Source: Asterias amurensis (taxonomy: Eukaryota > Echinodermata > Asteroidea > Forcipulatida > Asteriidae). Taken from it: a stretch of DNA of 64,000 nt. Where the stretch lies: contig NC_092657.1 in the NCBI RefSeq assembly GCF_032118995.1, forward strand, positions 9,859,391 to 9,923,390, read 5' to 3'. This document shows, in pieces, positions 34,601-44,267 of this stretch. The notes under the pieces were generated by a model. That model ran no database searches. It was not told the origin of the DNA and worked only from the letters and a program-made list of their open reading frames with translations. Numbering within the stretch: position 1 is the first letter of the stretch; each line of letters starts with the position of its first letter. Position numbers and translations under genes: made by a program.

Positions 34601-35511
34601 GTTTGGTACAGGGCCAATTGCCAGTAGTTTGGACGGTGTATTGAAAAAACATAAAGTGAACAGACAGGCTTACCATGGGAAGTCTTTCGTGGGAAACCAC
34701 GTTAACAAGTATTGTCAGGTATTACCATAACCCTCTCAGTGAAATAATTGCAAAAATAATTTTAATCAAATTTGATTAAACTTCCGTTTTTAAGCAATTT
34801 TAATGAACTTGGTACCTTTTAGCTTTAACCTTATGTACTGCTATCATGTCCTTCACAGATACCCGTTATAGATGCCCTCACGCCTCAACCTCGACTGATG
34901 ACCGACCAACCCCCACTTGATGAATGGACTCTTGAAGCATCTGCCACAATAAGAAGGAATTCGGCAGAAATAGGTCTCAAATTCCATGAAGCGTTTTCTT
35001 ATTTCGCAGATGTGCACAAAGCCATAAACCACTGCAACCCTATCACGCAATCAGACATGGAGCGAACAGGTAAGAATCAACAGGCTTATAAATTTCAATA
35101 GCACTTCAATAATTAAAAATAAAACAAAAAACACATAAATATAAAGAGCACTTAGCATTATTTTACAAATGCACACAATTTTCATATTTTTTATTAGACG
35201 TGTGCATTAAACAATTCTTACGTGTGTATCGTCGATGCTTCCCTGATGCCAGCATTACACCCAAGCTGCATATGCTAGAGGAGCATACCATGGAGCAGCT
35301 GCGGCGATTCAAGGTTGGTCTGGGGCTCCTGAATGAGCAAGGCGGTGAGCTTTTGCACACCGAGTTCAACAGAGCTGGCCAGCAGTGCACGGCTCCAGAA
35401 GCTAATGAGTATCATGCGACGACATCTGACGACCACCTTTCCAGAAGTGCATGCAGAAATGCAGAAATAGAAATATATAAATTAGTATGCTCGAAGCAAA
35501 TGATTAATTGA
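31678..35511 (+). pseudogene. RAG1-like RING-finger/DDE transposase gene, ten exons (copy B)
   Basis: Exons inferred from GT-AG borders and homology between copies: 31678-32632, 32761-32909, 33024-33240, 33362-33607, 33714-33790, 33924-34091, 34176-34497, 34572-34718, 34859-35069, 35198-35511. Exon 1 encodes MSSYDFHLNILRKLCRCCGK, then in another frame SSDTHPRYICLNC and VDWTTHTRNKRCKIC, then the RING (CSIC, CEHYFC, CPSC, 32129-32260) and a CVLC knuckle. This is the order of modules in the vertebrate RAG1 N-terminus. The later exons carry IWVKFGGDKGGSSFKMAF (Asp at 33429), FSFGDYAFLTKLYGV followed by CCIYC (Asp at 33745), PTHHISLGVF and HMLEEH...GLLNEQGGE (Glu at 35335/35347). I read these as a RAG1/Transib-type D-D-E core. 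Damage: frameshifts in the T-run near 31810, near 31990, near 32420, at the exon 4 junction and near 33990, plus TAG at 31875. Otherwise it is nearly full length. Confidence 0.75.
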
Positions 35512-37200
35512 AAGTGAATGTGACATAAATAACACTAACAAGGCAAAACACTGTATGCCCCTTCGCATAAAAATGAAAACATAAGATAATTTGTTGTACA
35601 TACCTATAAATAAATACCAACGTTGTTTTTAAATGATCTAAAAAATGATTTATGTTCTGCAAATAAAATCTGTTGTCTTTTTTCGGAGGCCCTTTTTTCT
35701 TAATTAAAATAAAATTTGACCGCCTTCACCAATGCAATGTGTCCTTTTCTTTATTACCTCTATCAATTGGAATGTCTAGGCCCCTACCCTACCCTACTTT
35801 ATTATTTTATAACATTATTTAAATTAAGAAAACTCTATAATTATAGTACAGTAGGCCTATTCAATTCATTAATTTTAAATTAAATCCAAACTGTATTTAT
35901 ATCGATGTTGGTTGAAGGTGAATATAATGTAGGCAAGATCATAAGAAAGATCAGAGCAGAGAGGGACACAGACTCTGAAAATATAAACATGCCAGTATTG
36001 TGAATGTCTGGGCTCATGAAGCATGCATAAACCCATGCATTAAAAACCCACCCCATGTATTAACTACACGTACATTGCACATGTACATACACGAAAAGCT
36101 ACGTACAGCGTGTACCGCATCACTGTGTACACACACAAAACGTGCGTTTTGTACGTGTTGCTATTATGTGATTCACGAAACTAACAATATGACCATTTTC
36201 AATCATCCGTAATCATCGGTATTTATATTGGCCCTTTCTTACCTTTGGGATATAATGACTCTTGAAAACGTTACCCAACCATTTGTTTCATAGAATTGTC
36301 GAACAATGTTGAAAAACGGCATTAAATTAGCGGAAAATTGTGAGTTTCAGCTTTTACGTACAACGCGGTCACATGTACCTGAATGCCCATCCAGTTCTAT
36401 AAGTAAACAAAGGTCACCGTCTTTAAAAACTGTTTATTCATGTTTATAATTGAATATTCATTAGATTGTCCTCAGAAATTATGCAAATTTTATTAACTGT
36501 CCAATCAAAAACCCACAAACAAAAAGGGGTCAAACGCTCATTCATGAATAGCCGCAAAGCCATCATGACGTCACGAATAAGGTTTTAGGCGTTGGCCCAA
36601 TCTGACCAACAGAGGGCGTCTTTTTTTAGACGTGAAACAGCCGTGAGTATGCAATGTATATAAAAAATTGTATGTAGACAAAACTCTGGAGTTTAATCAC
36701 TCTCAATTGTATATGGAAACATGCTAATGAATGAATCAGAGAAATTTCCTTTTTTCTTAATGAAAATACACTTATTTGTTTTCGCAGTAGCTTTAAACGC
36801 TCCAAGAACTTCACTCACTCATTAAACCTGAATGTGAGGGGCTGAAGCCCCAGTTTGTCTGCCAGTTATCCTGTTTCTATGGTCATACAATACTACAGGG
36901 TTATACATAATAAAACAAGTGCCCTCCATTATACAAATTCTAGTAATTATACTGTAACATTCGTGCCAATCAGCTAGTAGTGGGCGCTAGAACGGCTCCG
37001 CGGTGGAGCTAGCTGCAGGGTGGCCTCCTGCTGGAAGATTTGGAAACCTGCTCGCGTGGAGATGTTTCCCTAGCTAGATCTGTGAATTTAGAAAAAGATT
37101 GGACGTCTGGAATCAAACAGTCAGGCATTCAAGCAGAAATACTGGTTGTTAGTGTGTTTCATTGCTCCGTATTGATGTGGTTATCGATACAGGATTTTTG
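35512..37200. other. Intergenic stretch after the RAG1-like gene
   Basis: AT-rich with no recognisable gene. It includes a GTAC/ACGT-rich patch at 36060-36160 and an AGAGGGCGTC word at 36611. Confidence 0.45.
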
Positions 37201-37234
37201 TGCTACATTGGTGGTGGCGGCGGGACAACAAGAT

Positions 37235-37905
37235 CGAAGGAAATCAGGGTGGAGCAAAGGAGCCTGCTTCACACTGCAAAACCCAATGGGCTGGAGCAGA
37301 TGGATCGACTCCATCATGTACAAAGCAATAGGGTAGAGCAAAGGATCCTGCTCCAAACTGCACAACCCAATCGGGTGGAGCCAATGGATGGACTCCAACG
37401 TGTACAAATCAATAGGGTGGAGCAAAGGAGCCTGCTCCGCACTGCATAAACCTATGGAGTGGAGCAGATGGATCGACTCCACCCTGTACAACACAATGGC
37501 GGTGAGTTCCGTGCAGAGCTCCGCAGTGTACAGAGCAATGGGGTGGAGCAGGACTGCACAACCCAAGGGGGTGGAGGAAATGGATCTACTCCACCGTGTA
37601 CAAAGCAATGGGGTGGAGCAGCGTGCTCCGCACTGAACAACCCAATGGAGTGGAGCAGATGGATCGACTCCATCATGTACAAAGCATTGGGGTGGAGCAA
37701 AGGAGCCTGCTCCGCACTGCACAGCCCAATGGAGTGGAGCAGATGGATCGACTCCACCCTGTACAAAGCAATGGGGAGGAGCAAAGGAGCCTGCTCCACA
37801 CTGCACAACCCAATGGGGTGGAGCAGAATGGCGGTGAGCTCCGTGCGGAGCTCCGCAGTGTACAAAGCAATAGGGTGAAGCAAAGGAGCCTGCTCCGCAC
37901 TGCGT
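37235..37905. repeat. ~83-bp minisatellite (TGGAGCAAAGGAGCCTGCTC)
   Basis: The words GGTGGAGCAAAGGAGCCTGC, GCACTGCACAACCCAATGG, TGGAGCAGATGGATCGACTC and TGTACAAAGCAATGGGGTGG alternate through the region. Start points of the GAGCAAAGGA word are about 37250, 37332, 37414, 37694 and 37776. Several units have internal variants (AACACAATGGCGGTGAG, CTCCGTGCAGAGCTCCGCAG). Long Ser/Gln/Leu-rich ORFs on both strands come from the repeat and I do not call them genes. Confidence 0.85.
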
Positions 37906-38419
37906 TACCGGACCAACTTTACTTCTAAAATGTTGACTTCTCTTGTTAGCGAGATAGCTATGTTAAAGAGGGGCTCTGATGTCAAATTCAGTTTGTGATC
38001 CACGCATTTTTCACTAGATAGTCCCTATGGAAGTGTAAAAAGAAAAAAAAATTGTGTGGATATTCACTAAAATGGCACTGTATTTTTACTTTTGAAATCT
38101 AAAGACAATTTGAACTGTGTTGAAAGTTAACTTTAAAAACGTCTGTTTTCAAAGGGTCGGTATACATTTGGCAATCAAATTACCTGGTAAGAAACATTTT
38201 GAGAAACAGTTCACTTTGAAGTAATGTGGTTTTGGAAACAGTTTGAAACTGATGAGTGTTTCTGCAAGAAACGTTTCTCATATTGGGTATTCAAATTGCA
38301 GATTATTCTTCCCACATGAAATTTCACAGGTAAGTTTTATGGTACGATGTATTTACAACTAGATTTGAAGAAGCAGTGGTTTCAGTTACAAACCGTTCAC
38401 TGACACATTTATATGAATA

Positions 38420-40040
38420 GAAACAGGTCACCAACAGCTATGTCTGCAAAAGTTCAGCCACTGTTTCGAAGCATTCTTCGTTGCTGTCAAATATGCAATT
38501 AAATTCACTGTCCTTATTCTCAACAGGTACCATGCCAGCAATACTGCTTACACATCATGTCTTTCCCATCAACTGACCAGTTTTGGTTTAATTTAAATCC
38601 TATAATTGATGAGTTGTCTTTGATAATGTTGATTATTGTTGTATCTGGGATTGGCACTTGTATGAGTTCTATTAAGTAAGCCTTTATTTCTTCCATCGTT
38701 GATTTAGAGTATATTATCTTGCTTGGCAACAAGTATGTCCGAGCGAAGTCTGATCTGGGCTTTCGGTACTTCTAATTTTTATTTTTTTTTTAATTCCTTT
38801 TTTGTTAACTTCATCTGCTGACTCCCAAACACCGTAACACATTATAACTTCAAAAAATTATTTTCTTTCTCATCCCTTTTGTGCTGTTCCTTATACAAGA
38901 TTTGTTGTCGAGATGCATTTCATCTTTCTCTGGTAGCAGCATGAAGGTGATCTTCGCATTTCTTATCTTTCACTATATCCTTAGCTGCTTCCTTGGTTGC
39001 GTTATTTATAATTTAAGCTCTTTCCTCTGGGGTTTTTGAAGCAAGGAAGTCATCACACTTATTTGCGCTAAACAGCGCTTTGCTAACAGTCTTTGACAGC
39101 TTGGCTGACTGAGCTTGGTTTTCTTTGGCATCGAATTTTGAACAAATCCTCTCCCCCTGATATATTGTTACTTCAACAAGATTGAGCTTGTTGTATGAGG
39201 TCATCGGATGGGGAATGAAATTTGCCTCCGGGTAAGTAATCTTCTAATTGGCGCCTCATTACTTCCTCAGCTTCATGTAGCAAACCATCAACAACTGATG
39301 CCGTGTTGTCATCCTCAACCGGTGATTCGATCAGTTTCTCATATTTCCTGTCTTTCTATTGAACTAGATCCGAAAGCTGTCTCATCGAACACACAAACCA
39401 AATCTTTCCACAGATGCCATCAAGGCGATCCACCACGCTTGTTAACACATTGCAAGTGTCAAGAATGTTAATATGTTCTCCTTGCCGGCGCATCCATGGT
39501 CCAGTGATTTATGTGTCAACAAGACTAAGAGCTCGTAGGATTGGCATCACATCACCGCCTGCTAAGGCGTTTTTAACAGCGAGATGTAATCCATTTCTCG
39601 GTGCCATATTCTTGGAGAAGAATTCTTGTATATGTTCCTGGTAAGTATACACTAAGCCTGCGTTTACAAAGAAAATGTTAAATCTGTTGCCCAACCACCG
39701 CGGATAAAGTGGTGTGTTCTCTCCTCCTCGAAACCTCCTCATGGTAGGTTCTTTGGCAGGCCGCAGCCATTTTCGTGAAATGACTTGTCCACAGCGCGTA
39801 GCACTGCTTGAGTTCTGCCTTCTCCTCCATTTTGAAATTGCATTTTTTCTTTAGTGATTTCAAGTGTGAGTTCGTGTGCTTTGACAAATTTCTCAGATGA
39901 TTTGTTGGATTGTGTCCAGTGGGTGCATTTGGCATCTAAATGAATTAACTTCAGTGCCTATTAATTCTCCAATTTGTTTGTCCACTGAGTTGTAAACTAT
40001 GCACCTGTCTGTCATTTTGTTCTTGACACGTTATTATGTT
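38420..40040 (-). pseudogene. Second copy of the uncharacterised multicopy family (copy B2)
   Basis: Minus-strand pieces appear in the same order as in the 26-30 kb copy: KMTDRCIVYNSVDKQIGELI and CQMHPLDTI (about 40020-39900); LGNRFNIFFVNAGLVYTYQE and NALAGGDVMPILRALSLVD (39742-39509); a LDGICGKDLVC block with FDETAFGSSSIERQEI (39430-39350); RRQ-rich sequence; KTPEERA (39013); and the C-terminal IIGFKLNQNWSVDGKD (about 38590), followed in another frame by MVPVENKDSEFNCIFDSNEE (38530-38460). The last two match LIGHTFTHLWTEAGDE and its following segment in copy A. Many stops and frameshifts are present. This copy retains the middle segment that copy A has lost. Confidence 0.6.
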
Positions 40041-40046
40041 TGTTGG

Positions 40047-40203
40047 GATGTAGCAAACCATCAACAACTGATGCCGTGTTGTCATCCTCAACCGTTGATT
40101 AGATAAGTTTCTCATATTTCCTGTCTTTCTATGGACTGGATCCGAAAACTGTCTCATTGAACCCCCACAAACCAAATCTTTCCCAGGGATGCCATCAAGG
40201 CGA
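40047..40203 (-). repeat. Displaced partial duplication of copy B2 (matches 39284-39435)
   Basis: GATGCCGTGTTGTCATCCTC, TCTCATATTTCCTGTCTTTC and GATGCCATCAAGGCGATCCA occur in the same order at 39295-39435 and 40070-40205. The second block lies upstream, in protein terms, of where it belongs, so it is a local rearranged duplication about 760 bp away rather than part of the coding order. Confidence 0.75.
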
Positions 40204-40840
40204 TCCAACATGCATGGTAACTTTTATTTATTTAATTAGTGCAGTTCTGTTTACTTTTTTCTCAACGTAGACTATTTAGAGATTAGTAAGAAATAACAAG
40301 ACAGATTAGAAAGATTTTTAAAAAGGGAAGAAAAAAATAAACTTACAGGTAACTCATGATGATTCGACGGAGCAGATTTGGGGGAATCAGCAACGGGTTG
40401 TGGCTCTGCATTTCAAAATTAATGACGGCGATCAAACATGATGCAACTTGTCTAAGAAATCTGAAGAGAAATTGGTGAAAGTTGACGGAAGTTGAAGATG
40501 TGTCAAACAGCAGCTGTAATAAGGGGAAAAAATGATTTATTAGTACCAGTGCTTGTATATAATAAAATGATCAAGTATTTTGAGCAAAGACCTAGTAAAA
40601 ACCGTTTGACAGACAATATGAAAATATTAAAGGCCATGACATAATGAGTCTTGGACCAGGGGCCTAGACCCAAGGGCAAGGTTTATGGGTTTAAAAAAAT
40701 TGGGCGTGGGTCTCCTCCCTTTCAAGCTTTTAATATAATTAATAATGTTTAAATATATAAATATAAAAATATAAAAAACACAAGAAAACTTAACATTCTG
40801 AAAAAAAAAAGAATTATTGTCAAACCGTTAACATAACTTC
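40204..40840. other. Intergenic stretch, no gene seen
   Basis: AT-rich sequence with A-runs. No homology recognised. Confidence 0.4.
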
Positions 40841-41136
40841 TCTGACGCTCACCCCTATTTTACTAATTGGTATGCCCCTAAATGTACATCTTCCGGCATG
40901 CATACGGGCGAATCCATCTTAAATAGGTTATACCATTGGTTTCTCATTTAAATGATGAGTCATAATAATGGTCTAAATTGCTAAATATTCTGACGCTCAC
41001 CCCTATTTTACTAATTGGTATGCCCCTAAATGTACTTCTTCCGGCATGCATACGGGCGAATCCATCTTAAATAGGTTATACCATTGGTTTCTCATTTAAA
41101 TGATGAGTCATAATAATGGTCTAAATTGCTAAATAT
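40841..41136. repeat. Near-perfect 148-bp tandem duplication
   Basis: The unit starting TCTGACGCTCACCCCTATTT at 40841 repeats exactly from 40989, including CGGCATGCATACGGGCGAAT. I noticed one difference (GTACATCTTCC versus GTACTTCTTCC). The near-identity points to a recent duplication. Confidence 0.9.
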
Positions 41137-41905
41137 TCTTTTATTTTCTACGTAAAATTCTGTTTTTTGACATGTCTAGATATAAATTAAGAAATAATTA
41201 TTCATTTTCTACTTGACTTAATAATAACATTTGTTCTAAAAACGATCGTTATATTTTGATTTGGTACAATTTGAAAAAGTACCATTTTCAAGCCAGAAAT
41301 TATCAATTTTTTGCCGGTCGGAACTCAAAAGGCAGTGTTGCGGTTCATTCTAAAAATATTCGCTAGCTCCCACAGCCCCAAGGAGGTTAGTTTAAAGTAT
41401 TTTATAGTACGGGGTTTCCCTTTGTTTTACTTTCAGGCATCGTCGAGGTACCCCTCTATGTCTAAAAAAACGATCAAAGTTTGAGCTGAAAAAGCGATCA
41501 ACTTATCTTGAAAAACGGCGAAAATTCTTGATGATTGCAAGCGAATGTGATCGGGATTTCTGTATCATAGGATGCGGTGACTCATGTAGAAATAAAAAAG
41601 TTTCGTTTTGTACACTCTTTGGGGTTTATTTTGCATTTTAACTCTGAATTTTTACGATTTAGCATCTATCTACTGTTAAATGTTTATACAGTTTTTAAAG
41701 ACTTATTGCAAATCGAGATAGATTTTTAATATATTGGCCAGGAGTATTGGAACTAAAGTTCTCAGGGCTAAAGCTTTTTGGCAACCTTTTTAATTCTTGG
41801 GAGTGGAATGTCCCTATATTTTTTTGTTACTGTTTGCATGTTGTGTATAAAAACATGTTTAGAGAAAAAATACTAAAACTCTGCTTTGTAAATATTTACT
41901 TTTAG
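41137..41905. other. Flank of the DUF6589-like relic, no coding match
   Basis: AT-rich. An upstream exon of the relic would be expected here or further left, but I could not identify one. Confidence 0.35.
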
Positions 41906-42907
41906 ATTGGGCTCGGTGTGATTACAGATAATGAAAACACTAAAGAGGGAATCGCAAAAATAATGGACCACATAAATGCCTGTGTCCCAAACTCAGACTC
42001 GGATGAGCCAATCAAGATCATCAGCGGTGGAGATCAGCTGACTTGTGAAAGGCAAGAGGACATACAGGTAGGTGAGAAGGCAATTAATAAAAACTAATTT
42101 TGAAGTATAGCTTACCATCTTTTTGTTAACTTGAATATTGTAGACAGATAATCCTCAAATTTCACAAACATGCTTTTCCTTCATATAAGCAAAAGTCATA
42201 ACGAATCTGCACCCGTTGTAAATCAAAGTCATAAAAAAGCACACGATAACATTGCCCTTAGCCTTTAACACCCCATTATGTTGAAATTTTATTTGTTCAA
42301 TACAGGAAGACAGGCGCGGCTCGTCCTCAAGAGCTCGTTGGGTAGGACTAATTGCAACATTTGAGGACTTCCATGCTTTGGGCAACTTCTATCAGGTATT
42401 GCATCTTGCTTATAAGGTTTCACCAGTCAAAAAGGTAATTGTAGTTTTAAAATTAATTGAAATTCACTTTGGAGCAAACAGGAGTTTGGCATTGATTTGC
42501 GGTCTCGGGAGAGGCTGTAGAGTTCGATGGGTGATGTGCCCCCCACTGAGATGCTTGAATTTAAAGCCTATTTCAAGCTTCACGTATGATGCACTATTTT
42601 TTGGCAGTTATGGATTTTGTATGTAAAAATAGCTTCAATTATTGATCAATAATAGCTTCGTACACAAATTTCTGCTTAAAATGCTCAGACGGTTGTTCAT
42701 CCCAATCATAATGTAATGTACTTTTTAATGATACGTTCTTAATATTCTTTGTATGGACAGGCTATGTGGAAGTGCTAATACTCCACAGATCCAAGGGGAT
42801 CCAGAGATGTGGGGACTCTCTTTGCAGCACGCCATTTCCTCAAAGCTCACAATGTTACGAGTGATCCTATGTAAGACTTCAATGCTAGTGATGAGCTTAT
42901 TGACAGG
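41906..42907 (+). pseudogene. DUF6589-like gene relic, three exons
   Basis: Three exons have good splice borders: 41906-42067, 42306-42395 and 42761-42907. They encode ITDNENTKEGIAKIMDHINA and IKIISGGDQLTCERQEDIQ; GLIATFEDFHALGNFYQ; and DVGTLFAARHFLKAHNVTSD with DFNASDELIDR. From memory the GGDQLT.ER, L.GL....EDFH and GTL..AR..L...NV..D series marks DUF6589-type proteins. Exon 3 has two in-frame TAA codons (42776 and 42875 region), so the copy is inactive. Both the 5' part and the C-terminal part are missing. Its missing C-terminal region is of the type preserved at 8900-9577 in the opposite orientation. Confidence 0.6.
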
Positions 42908-44267
42908 TAAGTAATATGTGGCCTCAGTGGTGGATCGTACAAAGTTGAAGCACTGTGAAATACCGCACGTACGTCCGTGCGCTTCACTGAGATCTGGCGC
43001 ATGTGCAGTGTTGTGTTTAAATCCCAACCGATTGTTCACGTAAACATTGTCTGTCCTCGGTTAGTTCGCTTTTCATCCAATTACATCGTCTTCACCCGAT
43101 GACGAACCTAATGAATATTCATATCAATCAAAAGCTTTAGGATAAGACTTTATAACCAGCCGTTACTTACTTCGGAAATGTATTGACTTGTTTTTAATAA
43201 CTTGCTCTTAAAATAGCGTCAATTTGGGTCACATTTTGAATTTTTGGGAACAGATTTTCGAATTTGGAGTCTTATATGAAAAAAAATAGTTTTCCATAGG
43301 TATTGGGGAGATATATGCTTTTTAAAGACTTTGTTCAAACACTTCCACATCTTAAAAATGGGGCAACATTTTTTACCTAGCCGACAGCAAATGTTAAAAA
43401 ACTTACTTAAAACTACGCAATCAACATTACAATCACCTCATTTCTCCATAATTGAGAATGTTCCTGTTTACCAGGGGTAGCTACTTGATGTCACCGTATT
43501 AAACAGCCTTGAATTAAGGCTAGTTGAGACCCCATACATGCTCTACACACACGCAGCCCGCGCTCGCTAACTCTCGTGTACTTCTGGGTTGGGTTGTAAT
43601 TGTTTTTTTTACGAGGGAATTGCATTCCGGGTCGGCCAAGGCATGGTGTGATTTTCCATGACTAGAGGCCGATGAGTAGTCGTGAAGAGGGTGGTTAGAA
43701 TGAATCTCTTTGAAACAGAAAGGTAATTTATTGTTAATATTATAACAATTAATAGTCTACGTTTGGCCAACAATAAATAAAGCACACAACACACAAACTC
43801 ACATATTGATTTCTAAATCGTAAGAGTAGACTACAGGACGACGGGATTATTATTATCGTCTCCTTCACAAAGCTGCATCATGACATGATGGCGGTAGAAT
43901 ACATTCATGTACATGCATTGTTTACAAAAATAGCCAAAATGAAGGCGCCCTTTTTTTTGCACATACAATACAAGGCATAAGTTATACAATATTCGGCAAT
44001 AAAAGAACCTTGAACATACCGACTCTAAATATTCAACAGGTAGAAATCATGGTAAGTTTGAGTGTGCGACTATGATTCTATGAATGATAATGATATGATT
44101 TTTTGAGTATACGACTATGATTCTATGAATGATAATGATATGATTTGATGTGTTTTGTCTTTCATCACTCTTTGCCCGACAGAGATTTGCAGTTGCCAAC
44201 TTGGCAATAAAAACTTGATGTGGCGGTTGGTTATTTCCGAAAAACCAATGAGACGATCTGGTAATTA
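42908..44267. other. Intergenic stretch with a 45-bp tandem duplication
   Basis: No gene is seen. At 44060-44150 the phrase CGACTATGATTCTATGAATG with AATGATATGATT is repeated once with a 45-bp period. At 43505 GCCTTGAATTAAGGCTAG resembles the GCCTTGATCAAGGCT word bounding the 26.96-28.46 kb segment. Confidence 0.45.

Noticed and set aside
30000..37000. A RAG2-like partner next to the RAG1-like gene
   Set aside because: I looked for kelch-type repeats and a PHD finger on both strands around the gene and found nothing convincing.
37162..37928. Long ORFs of 95-215 codons on both strands over the minisatellite
   Set aside because: They follow the repeat units, overlap antisense in all frames and have only repeat-derived Ser/Leu/Gln composition. 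No domain or splice context supports a protein.
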